From the NCBI GenBank assembly GCA_022705325.1, contig JAKJER010000005.1:124001-188000 (forward strand): 64,000 bases of DNA, written 5' to 3'. Both the position numbers and the translations under genes were made by a program. The notes below the pieces were generated by a model. The model was not told the origin of the DNA. It worked only from the letters and a program-made list of their open reading frames with translations, and searched no databases. Source of the DNA: Planctomycetota bacterium (lineage in GTDB: Bacteria; Planctomycetota; Phycisphaerae; SM23-33). This document shows positions 52,456 to 61,553 of the stretch, piece by piece. Within the stretch, counting starts at the first letter, position 1; each line of letters opens with the position of its first letter.

Positions 52456-53751
52456 CTAGGGTTTAGGGACCAGGGAGCAGTACTTCTCCTGGAACTCTGT
52501 CATCGACATCTCGGCCTGCTCGCCGGTGGCGAGGTCCTTGAGGGCTACCAGGTCGGCCGACTTGATGATCACAGCCTGGCGGGCGCCGCGCTTGTTGGCT
52601 TCCTTGAGTTGCTTGCCGACGTTCTGTCGCTTGTAGCTGAAGTCGGCGGCCCGCCCCGCGCGGCGCAAGGCGCCGACGGTCTGGAAGACCAACTCGGCCA
52701 ACTCGGGGCGGTCGTCGATGACGAAGACGTCGAGCGAGGCGGCCTTGAGGGTCTCGGGCAGTTTGCCTCGCTCCTCCAGCAGGATGCCCAGCACCACGTC
52801 GCCCATGCCGAAACCGGTCGCGCCGACCTGGGGCCCGCCCAGCACGGCCAGCAGGTTGTCGTATCGTCCGCCGCCGGCGATGGCCCGCAGGTCCTGGCCC
52901 GTGTCGAACACCTCGTAGACCACGCCCGTGTAGTAGGCCAGCCCGCGGACCACGCGCAGGTCCAGCGTGCAGTAGTCGCCCGCGCCCATGGCCTGGAGGC
53001 AGGCCATCAGGCGCTCGAGCTTGTCGCAGGCCTCGCCCGCGCCTTCGGCCCCGGCCACCGCCCGGCGCAGTTCGGCGACGCCGGCGCAGTCCTGGAACCG
53101 CATGATCGCCTGGACCTGGGCGTCGTCCATGCCGATCTTGCGGGCGGCGTCGAGGAACTCCTGGTCGCTGATCTTGGCCCGTTTGTCCAGGACGGCCAGG
53201 GCCTTGTCGATGGCGTCGTCGCCCACGCCGCAGCCGCGCAGGGCGGCCACCGTCAACGGGCGGCTGCCGATGCGGACCTGCACCTCAGTGGGCGAGAGCC
53301 CCACCTCGCGGAGGAAGTCGACGGCCACGAAGACGCACTCCGCGTCGGCCAGCACGTCGTCGCTGCCGATGATGTCGATGTTCCACTGGAAGAACTCGCG
53401 GAGGCGGCCCTTCTGTGGGTTCTCGGCGCGGCAGAGGCGGGGGACGGAGAACCACTTGATCGGGCGGGGCAGGGCGTTGATGCGGGCGTTGACCATGCGG
53501 GCCAGGGCGGGCGTGATCTCCGGGCGGATGGCCAGGTTCCGCCCGCCGCGGTCGGTCAGGCTGAAGAGCTGCTCGGCGATCTCCTGCCCGCTCTTGGCGG
53601 TGAACAGGTCGAGATATTCGAAGATGGGGGAGTCGTACTCCTCGAAGCCGTTGCGCAGCGAGACCCGCCGCCATGCGTCGGAGATCCAGTTCCGCAGCCG
53701 CATCACGTCGGGGTAAAAGTCCCGAGTCCCTTTGACACCCTGGAAAGCCAT
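52456..53751 (-). CDS. hisS: Histidine-tRNA ligase
   Basis: 431 residues, normal for the enzyme. Class II motifs are recognised: GVKGTRDFYPDVM at the start, DRGGRNLAIRPEITPALARM, the motif-2 loop RLCRAENPQKGRLREFFQWN, and the HisRS-specific LRVVRGLAYYTGVVYEVF and AGGGRYDNLL. The C-terminal anticodon-binding domain follows (VFVIDDRPELAELVF, QAVIIKSADLVALKDL). It charges tRNA-His with histidine. Upstream is a 162-base divergent gap shared with the sugar isomerase gene; no T-box or other leader structure was seen. Confidence 0.96.
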   Translation of the reverse strand: MAFQGVKGTRDFYPDVMRLRNWISDAWRRVSLRNGFEEYDSPIFEYLDLFTAKSGQEIAEQLFSLTDRGGRNLAIRPEITPALARMVNARINALPRPIKWFSVPRLCRAENPQKGRLREFFQWNIDIIGSDDVLADAECVFVAVDFLREVGLSPTEVQVRIGSRPLTVAALRGCGVGDDAIDKALAVLDKRAKISDQEFLDAARKIGMDDAQVQAIMRFQDCAGVAELRRAVAGAEGAGEACDKLERLMACLQAMGAGDYCTLDLRVVRGLAYYTGVVYEVFDTGQDLRAIAGGGRYDNLLAVLGGPQVGATGFGMGDVVLGILLEERGKLPETLKAASLDVFVIDDRPELAELVFQTVGALRRAGRAADFSYKRQNVGKQLKEANKRGARQAVIIKSADLVALKDLATGEQAEMSMTEFQEKYCSLVPKP

Positions 53752-53913
53752 GGTCTGCCTCGTCTCAAAGTGGCGGATTATACCCCACTGCCGAAGCCCA
53801 CGGAAGGATTTCCGCGGGCTTTCGCGCAGGACTCACAGGTCTCGCAGGTTCGAAGCATTAAGCGGTCACAGGCGTGCGTTAAGATGTACAGACTCTTCTA
53901 TAAGGAACAGAAC

Positions 53914-54771
53914 ATGGCATTTACGAGACGAATGTTTTTGCGGGGCGGCTCAGCCGCGGCGGCGGGGATGTTGGCGGCGGATCGCCTGGCCGAGCTGTTG
54001 ATGGCGGCGGCGCCGGAGGGCAAGCTGCGGATCTCGTCGCGACATTTCGGAAGCGACGTCCTCAAGGCCAAGGAGGCCGGGCTGGACGGGCTGGAGGTCG
54101 GCGTGGGCAAGTCCCCGTTCGGCCTCAGCAAGCAGGCCGACCGCGACAAGCTCAAGCAGGCGATGAAGGAGACCGGAGTGGTCATCTCGTCGCTCTCGAT
54201 GGACCTGCTCAACGGCCTGCCCCTCCAGAGCACCGACGACGCCCCGGCCTGGGTGGAGACCAACATCGCCACCGCCAAGGACCTCGGGGCCGGGCCGATC
54301 CTGATCCCGTTCTTCGGCAAGGCGCACCTGCTGGCGGGCGGACGCCAGTGGAAGAAGCCCGACCGCGAGAACCTGGTCAAGCGGCTCAAGGTCCTGGGCC
54401 CCAAGGCCAAGGAGGCCGGCGTGACGCTGGCCCTGGAGTGCACGCTCAGCGGCAAGGAGTACAACGACCTGCTGGCCGAGGTGAACGCTCCCGGCGTGGG
54501 CGCGTACTACGACATCGGCAACGCGACGGCCGACAAGCTCGACCCGGCTGCCGACATCCGCGAGATGAAGGACAACCTGGCCATCATCCACTTCAAGGAC
54601 CGCAGCAAGCCCGGCTGGCTGGGCGAGGGCCAGGTGAAGATGGAACCGGTGGCCGAGGCGCTCAAGGCCATCAACTTCAAGGGTTGGATCGTCCTGGAGA
54701 CGAGTTGCCCCAAGGGCGCCGTCGAGTCGGACAAACAGAATATCGCCACGATCCGCAAGCTCGGGTTGTAG
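53914..54771 (+). CDS. Tat-exported sugar phosphate isomerase/epimerase (xylose isomerase-like TIM barrel)
   Basis: 285 residues from the ATG at 53914, preceded by AAGGAA. A twin-arginine-like signal (FTRRMFLRGGSAAAAGMLAA) leads into an AP-endonuclease-2/xylose-isomerase-like TIM barrel: AGLDGLEVGVGKSPFG, SLSMDLLNGLPL, VTLALECTLSGKEYND (metal Glu), AYYDIGNATA, IIHFKDRSK (metal His) and GWIVLETSCPKG (metal Glu). Many planctomycetes have numerous exported members of this family, probably acting on sugars in the periplasm. The substrate is unknown. A bidirectional terminator follows. Confidence 0.86.
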   Translation: MAFTRRMFLRGGSAAAAGMLAADRLAELLMAAAPEGKLRISSRHFGSDVLKAKEAGLDGLEVGVGKSPFGLSKQADRDKLKQAMKETGVVISSLSMDLLNGLPLQSTDDAPAWVETNIATAKDLGAGPILIPFFGKAHLLAGGRQWKKPDRENLVKRLKVLGPKAKEAGVTLALECTLSGKEYNDLLAEVNAPGVGAYYDIGNATADKLDPAADIREMKDNLAIIHFKDRSKPGWLGEGQVKMEPVAEALKAINFKGWIVLETSCPKGAVESDKQNIATIRKLGL

Positions 54772-54811
54772 CCGGTAGCCCGGCAACTCGCAATCCAAGC
54801 ACAGTTCGGCA

Positions 54812-54850
54812 GAAAAAAAGCCCACGGGAAGCCTCCCGTGGGCTCTTTCT
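54812..54850. terminator. Bidirectional intrinsic terminator
   Basis: An 11-bp perfect inverted repeat (AGCCCACGGGA at 54819-54829; TCCCGTGGGCT at 54834-54844) with a 4-base loop, flanked by AAAAAAA on the left and CTTTCT on the right. It lies between the converging isomerase (+) and surface-protein (-) genes and can stop transcription from both sides. Confidence 0.8.
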
Positions 54851-54889
54851 GTCATCAAGAAGGAACGACCGACAACCAGTAACCCGCAC

Positions 54890-57800
54890 CTACACGACTC
54901 TCGCCTCGAAGTTTCCGACGGCCGGCAGGCTGGCGTTGACGCGGTAGTTGACGTCGGGTCGCTGGCCGGTGTTGTAGGTAATCAGGAGGCGGATGGTCTC
55001 GTCGGCGGCCAGGCCCCAGGGCGCGGCGCCGTTGGCGTACTGCACGTTGCGGAGGATGATCGTGCCCAGGGTGGGAGCGGCCAGCAGGGAGTTGGACATC
55101 TGCCCGACGGCGCTGCTGATCTGGAAGACGTTGATGGCCGCGGGGCGGGCCGGGTTGAGCGGCGCCAGGAAATCGCCCGGCGCGGAGGGCAGGGCGGCCA
55201 GGTCGTTGCGGACGCCGGCGAAGATCGTGGAGTCGATGAGCGACTGGGCGACGATCGTATTGATCGTCCCGCGGGCGCGGAGGACGGCGTTGTCGATGGA
55301 GCCGATCACCGACAGCACGATCAAGGACATGCCGGCGGCGCTCTGACCGGTAAGGGTGAACGCTCCGCTGAAGTTCCCGCGGATGATGGCCGATCCCGCG
55401 TGCAGGGCCTCGAAGGCGGGCACGTTCCACAGCCCGGCCACGATGGTGCGGATGGACCCGGCCAGCGTGATGGAGGGGCAGGTGACCTGCCCGATGACCG
55501 ACATCAGGTTGACCGAGGCGCCGTAGAGGTTCTGCCCGGTGAGGTTGATGGTGGCCCCGAGGGAACCGCGGCTGATGAGGGACGAGACGAACGTGCCCTG
55601 GAGGCTTCCGGCGGCCCAGTCGGCGAGCATCATCATGCCGGCCCCGCCGGCGAGGGTGACCTGCCCGTTGAACGCGCCGAGGGCGTAGAAGACGCCCAGG
55701 TTCTGGTTGAGCCGGTCGGTGGCGCCCTGGAGGTCCAGGTCGGCCTGCATCTGCCCGCGGATGTAGACCATGTTGGCCCGGGGGGCGGTCAGGACGTCGG
55801 GCGTGGCGTCGGCGTCGGTCCAGGCGTTGGCCATGAACGTGCCGATGGGCATCTGCGAGGCCACCCGGGCCTCGGCCAGGACGTCCAGCATGATCGTCGT
55901 CGCCCCGTAGGTGGTTGCGGTGGGACCGATCGACAGCGTTCCGCTGAGGGTGGTCAGGGAGGCGGAAATCGTCCCCATGGGCCCGTTGACGGTGATGTCG
56001 CCCACGGTGGTCCTGCCGCCGCTGATCAGCAGCATGCTCCGCTCGGTGGTGTTGGACAGGACGATCTCGCGGATGTCGCCCCGGTCGCCGGGGGGCAGGA
56101 AGAGGGTCCCCGTCCCGCCGATCAGGTAGACCAGGATGGTGTCGCCGCTGGCGTCGGTGAAGCGCACCGGCGTGCGCCCGTCCAGGGCGAGCTGTCGCCC
56201 GGCCGTCACGGTGATGTTGATCACGTCGGTGTCGATCTGGGGTCCGCCCGAGCCGGTGGCGCCCTGGTCGTTGGTGGCCACCGTCAGCGTGGTGCCCCCG
56301 GTGAAACCCGCGTTGCCGTGGAAGGTCAAGCCGTTGAGGGCGATGTTGAGGGCGGCGGCGGTGCCGGTCACCGTGAGCGTGCCCGTGCCGTTGCCCGTGA
56401 CGATGACGCCCGTCGAAGAGCCCAGCGTGAGCGTGCCGTTCGGTGCCGTCAGGGTCACCTGGAGCGGCGAGACGCCCGCGTCCAGGTCGGCGACGCTGAT
56501 GCGGTTGCCGGTCAGCAGCGAGAAGACCAGGGCGGCCTCCTCGCCGGCCGTCTGCGCGTTCGGGACGGTGTTCACCGGCGGGTCGTTGACCGCCTGGACG
56601 TCGATGGTGAACGTCTGGGCGTCGGAGGCGTTGTCGCCCCCGTTGAACACCCCGCCGTTGTCCACCGCGTAGACGGTGACGGTGGCCGTGCCGTTGGCGT
56701 TGGCGGCCGGCGTGTAGGTCAGCGTGCCGTCGGCGGAAATCGCCGGGCGCACGGCGAACAGGGCGTTGTTGTTGGTGGTGACCGCGAAGGACACGGTCTG
56801 GGCGGCCTCGTCGGCCGGGCCGGGGCTGATGTTCGTCGCCCAGCCGGGCAGGGTCACCAGGCCGACGTCCTCCAGCACGTTCTGGTCGAGGCCCTTGGTG
56901 AAGCTCGGGGCGTCATTGACCGCCACGACCGTCAGGTTGACCGTGTGATCGTCCAGGGGCGTCGTCCCCCCGGGCGTGATGGCGGTGCTGACGATCTGGA
57001 GGGCGGCCGGGCCGTTGTAGTCGGCGTCGCCGCGGAAGCTCATGCCGTTGAGGGCGGCGTTGACGTTGGCCAGCGTGCCGCTGAAGGTCATCACCGCGTC
57101 GCCGGCGCCGGTTCCGGCGGTGAACGTCAGCCCGGTCAGCCGCGAGAGCGTCAGCGTGCCGTTGGTGGCCGACAGGTTGACCTGGATGGCCGTCGCCTGG
57201 CCGGTGGTGTCGACCAGGATGATCTGCTTGTTGGTCCCGGTCAGGACCAGGGCGACGTCCTCCAGGGCGTTCTGATCGACGGGATACGTCTGGGAGCCCT
57301 GGCTGGGGGTGAAGTCGACCTTGACGTTCTGCGCGCCGACCACGACGTTGTGGTACGTGATGGCCGCGGACAGGCCGCCGCCGGTGGCGGTGACGGTATA
57401 CGTGCCTGCCGGCAGGGCCAGGCCGTAGCCTCCGGTGGCGATGGTGGTGGTCTGGAAGACGGCGCCGTCCAGGGTGCGCGTGGCGGTGACGGTGACGCCG
57501 TTGTACCCCTCGCCGGGGGTGTAGAAGTCGTCGTTCAGGACCGCGTCGCTATAGGCCACGCCGGTGAGGAAGATGCTCGATCCGCTGTAGGCGAAGTCCT
57601 GGGTGAGCATCATGGTCGAGCTGTAGACGGTCCCGCCGGCGGGTGGGGGATCGTACGCCCCGACCGCGATGCCCATGCCGACCTCGCGGAAGCTGGCGTT
57701 CATCATGTTCAGGCGGTGGCCGCGCCCGTCGACGCCCGAGTCGACAAAGAGGTTGTTGTGGAGGCTCTCGGCCGCCTGGAGATAGTTCAGCGTGACGGTG

Positions 57801-58213
57801 CTGGCCGTGTAGGCGATGTTCTCTCCCCAGGAATACGAGGGGATGAACGCGTAGCCGGCGTTGGCCATGCGCTGGCCCGGGTCGGTGCCGTTGATGCCGG
57901 TGTGATCGAACACGCCGTTGACGAGCAGCCACAGGCTGTGGCCCTGGGCGGCGTCGACCAGGAACTGGTTCATGGTCAGCGGCTGCTTGGCCGCGGTGCT
58001 GATCGTGTTGGCGGCGAGCCCTTCGTTGAGGTCGATGCCGAGGCGGGCGGCCTCGGCAGCCGGGTTGGCCCGGGCTCGGTTGAGCAGTTCCAGCATGTAC
58101 TGCTCGTAGTCCGTGGCCACGGCCAGCAGCACGCGCTCCTCGAGCGCGTCCAGCAGGGGCGCGGCGAAGACGACGACATCCAGGTCCTGTGGGTTGGCGG
58201 CGGGTATATTCAT
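54890..58213 (-). CDS. Large CAP-domain surface protein with LEPR-XLL-like N-terminus and beta-sandwich repeats
   Basis: 1107 residues. No classical signal peptide is present; instead the N-terminus has LLDALEERVLLAV, reminiscent of the planctomycete LEPR-XLL motif. A CAP/SCP domain covers roughly residues 30-200 (EQYMLELLNRARANP, WGENIAYT, GRGHRLNMMNASFREVG). A CNA-B-like or carboxypeptidase-regulatory-like beta domain follows (VTVTATRTLDGAVF, LPAGTYTVTATGG). Then come cadherin/VCBS-like repeats with the recurring phrase NGTLTL...GLTF...NAALNGMSFRG, and an AVDNGGVFNGGDNASDAQTF block. The last third is a beta-helix-like series of LxGTF-type repeats. This is probably a cell-surface adhesin or matrix protein. 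CAP domains are widespread and of varied function. It is the only gene between two terminator-like regions. Confidence 0.83.
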   Translation of the reverse strand: MNIPAANPQDLDVVVFAAPLLDALEERVLLAVATDYEQYMLELLNRARANPAAEAARLGIDLNEGLAANTISTAAKQPLTMNQFLVDAAQGHSLWLLVNGVFDHTGINGTDPGQRMANAGYAFIPSYSWGENIAYTASTVTLNYLQAAESLHNNLFVDSGVDGRGHRLNMMNASFREVGMGIAVGAYDPPPAGGTVYSSTMMLTQDFAYSGSSIFLTGVAYSDAVLNDDFYTPGEGYNGVTVTATRTLDGAVFQTTTIATGGYGLALPAGTYTVTATGGGLSAAITYHNVVVGAQNVKVDFTPSQGSQTYPVDQNALEDVALVLTGTNKQIILVDTTGQATAIQVNLSATNGTLTLSRLTGLTFTAGTGAGDAVMTFSGTLANVNAALNGMSFRGDADYNGPAALQIVSTAITPGGTTPLDDHTVNLTVVAVNDAPSFTKGLDQNVLEDVGLVTLPGWATNISPGPADEAAQTVSFAVTTNNNALFAVRPAISADGTLTYTPAANANGTATVTVYAVDNGGVFNGGDNASDAQTFTIDVQAVNDPPVNTVPNAQTAGEEAALVFSLLTGNRISVADLDAGVSPLQVTLTAPNGTLTLGSSTGVIVTGNGTGTLTVTGTAAALNIALNGLTFHGNAGFTGGTTLTVATNDQGATGSGGPQIDTDVINITVTAGRQLALDGRTPVRFTDASGDTILVYLIGGTGTLFLPPGDRGDIREIVLSNTTERSMLLISGGRTTVGDITVNGPMGTISASLTTLSGTLSIGPTATTYGATTIMLDVLAEARVASQMPIGTFMANAWTDADATPDVLTAPRANMVYIRGQMQADLDLQGATDRLNQNLGVFYALGAFNGQVTLAGGAGMMMLADWAAGSLQGTFVSSLISRGSLGATINLTGQNLYGASVNLMSVIGQVTCPSITLAGSIRTIVAGLWNVPAFEALHAGSAIIRGNFSGAFTLTGQSAAGMSLIVLSVIGSIDNAVLRARGTINTIVAQSLIDSTIFAGVRNDLAALPSAPGDFLAPLNPARPAAINVFQISSAVGQMSNSLLAAPTLGTIILRNVQYANGAAPWGLAADETIRLLITYNTGQRPDVNYRVNASLPAVGNFEARVV

Positions 58214-58405
58214 GGGGGGGCGACCTTTCCTTCCTGGGGCGGTCTGTCCGGCGGGGGCGCGTGGACCCCGTGCAAAGCCTCGTTCAACCAGTATCGGCTC
58301 TGGGACCCGCGCGAGTCAAGCCATTGTCGAAGTGCGCTTGTCGTGTCCGCGCGGATCTCGCCCGGCGTTCGCCCTCGAGGGCGCGTGGCTCGACCCCCCG
58401 TGCGC

Positions 58406-59344
58406 TCAGCGAGCGCCCTGCTCCTCTTTGGCCAGCAGGGCAACCCACTCCTGTTCCACCCGTTGCTGGTGCCAGTCCAGCAGGCCCTCGGGGTCGTTCT
58501 TGACCAGGTGCTTGAAGCGCCCCTGCTGGGTGAGCCACTGGGAGACGGGCACGACCTCCTTGGGCTTGTAGTTGACCTTCCACGTGCCGTGGTCCACCTC
58601 GTAGAGGGGCCAGAAGCGGGTCTCGACGGCCAGGCGGGCCTGCTCGATCGAGTCCTCCGGCCTGCACCGCCAGCCGCGATGGCAGGACTGGAGGATGTTG
58701 ATGAAGGTCGGGCCGTCGACGTCCAGGGCCCGGGCCACCTTGTTCATGAAGTCTCGTGGGTGCGACACGGAGGCCGTCGCGACGTAGGGCACGCCGTGTG
58801 CGATCATGCAGGCGGTGAGGTCCTTTCGGGTCTGTCTCTTGCCGGCGAAGGCCTGCCCGACGGGGCTGGTGTAGGTGTTGGCCCCGCGGGGCGTGGCGCT
58901 GGATCGCTGGATGCCCGTGTTCATGTAGGCGTTGTTGTCGTAGCAGATGTAGAGCATGCGGTGCCCGCGCTCCATCGCTCCGGACAACGACTGGAAGCCG
59001 ATGTCGTAGGTCCCGCCGTCGCCCCCGAAGGCGATGAAACGGGTCTTGCTGTCGGCGCTCAGGCGCCCGCGCCGCACCAGCGCCCGGTGGGCCGCCTCCA
59101 CGCCGCTCAGCGTGGCGGCGGCGTTCTCGAACGCGCAGTGCACGTAGGGCACGCGCCAGGCGGTGTGCGGGAAGATCGTCGTGGTCACCTCCATGCAGCT
59201 CGTGGCGAAGGCCACCACCACGTCCGGGCCGGATACGTGCAAAACCTGGCGGAGGATGGCCGGGGCGGTGCAGCCGGCGCACGAGCGGTGCCCGCCCGCC
59301 AACAGCTCGCCGTCTCGCGACATCTTCTTGTAGCTCAGCGTCAT
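58406..59344 (-). CDS. porB: Pyruvate/2-oxoacid:ferredoxin oxidoreductase, beta subunit
   Basis: 312 residues from the ATG at 59344. The thiamine-diphosphate subunit is recognised by HRSCAGCTAPAILRQVL (cluster Cys), SCMEVTTTIFPHTAW, FGGDGGTYDIGFQSLSG (TPP/Mg motif) and YDNNAYMNTGIQRS. Four-subunit enzymes oxidise pyruvate (or a branched-chain 2-oxoacid) and CoA to acetyl-CoA, CO2 and reduced ferredoxin. It is the last gene of a porCDAB cluster (C, D, A, B, the order known in Thermotoga and archaea) and starts 13 bases after porA. Confidence 0.92.
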   Translation of the reverse strand: MTLSYKKMSRDGELLAGGHRSCAGCTAPAILRQVLHVSGPDVVVAFATSCMEVTTTIFPHTAWRVPYVHCAFENAAATLSGVEAAHRALVRRGRLSADSKTRFIAFGGDGGTYDIGFQSLSGAMERGHRMLYICYDNNAYMNTGIQRSSATPRGANTYTSPVGQAFAGKRQTRKDLTACMIAHGVPYVATASVSHPRDFMNKVARALDVDGPTFINILQSCHRGWRCRPEDSIEQARLAVETRFWPLYEVDHGTWKVNYKPKEVVPVSQWLTQQGRFKHLVKNDPEGLLDWHQQRVEQEWVALLAKEEQGAR

Positions 59345-59357
59345 GCCTGGCGGCCTC

Positions 59358-60530
59358 CTATTCCCGCAGTCCGATGTACCGGTAGGTTTCGCCGGCCGGC
59401 CCGCCGGCGCGGATTCGATCGAGGTCTTCGAACAGGTCCAGGACGGGCTCCACGTCGAGGTCCCGCCCGCCCAGTCCGTAGACGCAACTGACAAGCTCGC
59501 CGCGCCCGCCCAGGTGCGAGCGGACCTCGTGGAAGAGCGGCCCGCCGGCCAGCCCGAACGAGATGGAGCGGTCGAGCACGGCCGCGGCGCCCACGTGCTG
59601 CAGGGCCTGGGCGATCAACTCGCCGGGGAAGGGTCGGAAGGTCCTCAGCTTGAGCACGCCGGCGCGGATGCCCTTCTGGCGGGCGGCGTCGGCGGCGACC
59701 TTGGCGGTCCCGCAGCTCGATCCGAGGGCCACCACGGCGACGTCCGCGTCCTCCAGGCGGTAGGGCTCGATGTGCCCGTAGGTCCGCCCGGTCATCTCGC
59801 CGAACTCGCGCCCGACGTCCAGGATGACCGCGCGGGCCTGGTCCATCGCCTCCACCTGCTGGCGCTTGCACTCGAAGTAATACTCGTTGGGGTGGAAGGG
59901 GCCCACGGTAATGGGATGGGCGGTGTCCAGCAGGGACATCGGCGCCTGGTAGGGGCCCACGAACGCGCGGGCCTTGTCGCTCTCGACGACCTCGACGGAC
60001 TCCATGGTGTGGCTGATGATGAAGCCGTCCAGGCAGACCATGACCGGCAGGAGGACGTCGCGGTGCTCGGCGATGCGGAAGGCCTGGAGGACGTTGTCGT
60101 AGGCCTCCTGGTTGTTCTCGCAGTAGATCTGGATCCAGCCGGCGTCGCGGCAGAACATGGAGTCGCTGTGGTCGCAGCCGATGTTGATGGGCCCGCTGAT
60201 GGCCCGGTTGACCACGGGCATCACGATGGGCAGCCGCGTCGAGGCGGTGATGGCGCAGATCTCGGCCATCAGCAACAGGCCCTGAGAGGAGGTCGCCGTC
60301 ACCGTGCGGGCCCCCGCGGCGGCCGAGCCGAAACACGCGCTCTGGGCGGAGTGCTCGCTCTCGACCAGGACCAGCTCGGTGTCGATCACGCCGTCGTGGA
60401 CGAAGCAGCAGAACTTGTGCATCAACTCCGTCTGGGGCGTGATGGGGAAGACGGCGGCCACGTCCGGGTTGGCGTCCTTGAGGGCCTCGGCGCCCGCGTC
60501 GTTGCCTGTCAGTGCGATTCGTTTGCCCAT
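59358..60530 (-). CDS. porA: Pyruvate/2-oxoacid:ferredoxin oxidoreductase, alpha subunit
   Basis: 390 residues. It opens with LTGNDAGAEALKDANPDVAA and has VFPITPQTELMHKFC, SEHSAQSACFGSAAAGART, LLMAEICAITASTRLPIVMP and GCDHSDSMFCRDAGWIQIYC, all hallmarks of the POR alpha/N-terminal domains. With the beta subunit it forms the TPP site. It starts five bases after porD and overlaps nothing. The pyruvate specificity over 2-oxoisovalerate is assumed from similarity and the fermentative context. Confidence 0.92.
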   Translation of the reverse strand: MGKRIALTGNDAGAEALKDANPDVAAVFPITPQTELMHKFCCFVHDGVIDTELVLVESEHSAQSACFGSAAAGARTVTATSSQGLLLMAEICAITASTRLPIVMPVVNRAISGPINIGCDHSDSMFCRDAGWIQIYCENNQEAYDNVLQAFRIAEHRDVLLPVMVCLDGFIISHTMESVEVVESDKARAFVGPYQAPMSLLDTAHPITVGPFHPNEYYFECKRQQVEAMDQARAVILDVGREFGEMTGRTYGHIEPYRLEDADVAVVALGSSCGTAKVAADAARQKGIRAGVLKLRTFRPFPGELIAQALQHVGAAAVLDRSISFGLAGGPLFHEVRSHLGGRGELVSCVYGLGGRDLDVEPVLDLFEDLDRIRAGGPAGETYRYIGLRE

Positions 60531-60534
60531 GTGC

Positions 60535-60843
60535 CTATTCCGCCGCCTCCGACGCGTGTCCGGTGTCCAGCACCATGCGGATGGCCTGGCACTTGGCCGG
60601 GCACTCCTTGGCGCAGATGCCGCAGCCCTTGCAGTGCTCGTAGTCGAAGCCGACCACCTTGCCGTCTTCGACCAGGACGGCCGAGTCCGGGCAGAGGATC
60701 CAGCAGGTCAGGCAGTTGGAGCACCGCTCGGCCTCCAGCAGGGGCTTGTAGGTCCGCCAGCCGCCGGTGTGGTACTCGTGGGTGCTTCCGGGCTCGGTGA
60801 CGATCCCGCCGATGGGCATTTCCTTCCACTTGTATAGCTTCAT
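60535..60843 (-). CDS. porD: Pyruvate/2-oxoacid:ferredoxin oxidoreductase, delta (ferredoxin) subunit
   Basis: 102 residues with two [4Fe-4S] motifs, CSNCLTCWILCPDSAV and CKGCGICAKECPAKCQAI. The N-terminal GGIVTEPGSTHEYHTGGWRT is typical of PorD/VorD. It transfers electrons from the TPP site to external ferredoxin. It overlaps porC by four bases (ATGA), so synthesis of the two is coupled. Confidence 0.93.
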   Translation of the reverse strand: MKLYKWKEMPIGGIVTEPGSTHEYHTGGWRTYKPLLEAERCSNCLTCWILCPDSAVLVEDGKVVGFDYEHCKGCGICAKECPAKCQAIRMVLDTGHASEAAE

Positions 60844-61415
60844 TCCCAGCGTACCTCCTCATAGGCTCGCTCGACCGACCGCAGGTTGCCCTGCACGACC
60901 TTCTCGCCGAGCTTGGACTGGAACTTCTTGCGGATATCCAGTTTGAGGGCGTCCATGGAGATGCACTCGGTGGCCCGGATGAGCCCGCCGATCATGGGCG
61001 TGTTGGGCATGGGGCGCCCCAACTCGACCAGGGAGATCTCGGTGGCGTCCACGCAGTAGACCTTGGCCCCGTCGATGCCAAGATGCTGTCGCATCTGGGC
61101 GGGGGTGAGCCGGGTGTTGATGACGAAGATGGTGCCCGCCTTGGTGCCCTCGGTGACCGCGGGCAGGGCGACCAGCGTCTCGTCGAGGACGACCACGGCA
61201 TCGGGGCGGTGAATGGGGCAGTGCACGCGGATTTCATGGTCGCTGATGCGGGTGAACCCGCGAACCGGCGCGCCCATGCGCTCGGGCCCGTATTCCGGGA
61301 AGCCCTGGCTGTGTTTGCCCTCTTCCAATGCCACCTGGGCCACGAGCTGGGCGGCGGTCTTGGCGCCCTGCCCGCCTCGCCCGTGCCAACGAATCTCCAT
61401 CATCCTTTGCGTCAT
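60840..61415 (-). CDS. porC: Pyruvate/2-oxoacid:ferredoxin oxidoreductase, gamma subunit
   Basis: 191 residues from the ATG at 61415; ATGs at 61403 and 61400 are alternatives with the AAAGG phrase between them. The gamma domain is clear: IRWHGRGGQGAKTAAQLVAQ, FPEYGPERMGAPVRGFTRIS, VDATEISLVELGRPMPNT and ISMDALKLDIRKKF. It heads porCDAB. The gap from the hydrogenase-protease gene upstream is 121 bases, which may hold a separate promoter, and a weak hairpin overlaps the protease stop. Confidence 0.92.
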   Translation of the reverse strand: MTQRMMEIRWHGRGGQGAKTAAQLVAQVALEEGKHSQGFPEYGPERMGAPVRGFTRISDHEIRVHCPIHRPDAVVVLDETLVALPAVTEGTKAGTIFVINTRLTPAQMRQHLGIDGAKVYCVDATEISLVELGRPMPNTPMIGGLIRATECISMDALKLDIRKKFQSKLGEKVVQGNLRSVERAYEEVRWE

Positions 61416-61516
61416 CGCTTCTGGAATCCTTGTGCTCGATAGAATCGTGTCATCATAGCACAACTTGCGGGCAAAGGCGAGCGGATTTCCGATCGGGCCA
61501 GTCCGCCATGGCGGGA

Positions 61517-61553
61517 ACGAGAAAGCCGGCTCGCCGCTAACAGCCTCCCGGCT
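61517..61553 (-). terminator. Weak hairpin overlapping the protease gene stop codon
   Basis: On the minus strand AGCCGG near the stop codon pairs with CCGGCT, with an 18-base loop, and is followed by TTTCTCG. The stem is short, so it could be only an attenuator between the hydrogenase genes and porCDAB. Confidence 0.35.

Noticed and set aside
55400..59491. A 1360-codon open frame on the + strand opposite the surface protein and porB
   Set aside because: Low-complexity Gly/Val/Arg protein with no domain; both genes on the other strand are well supported by motifs.
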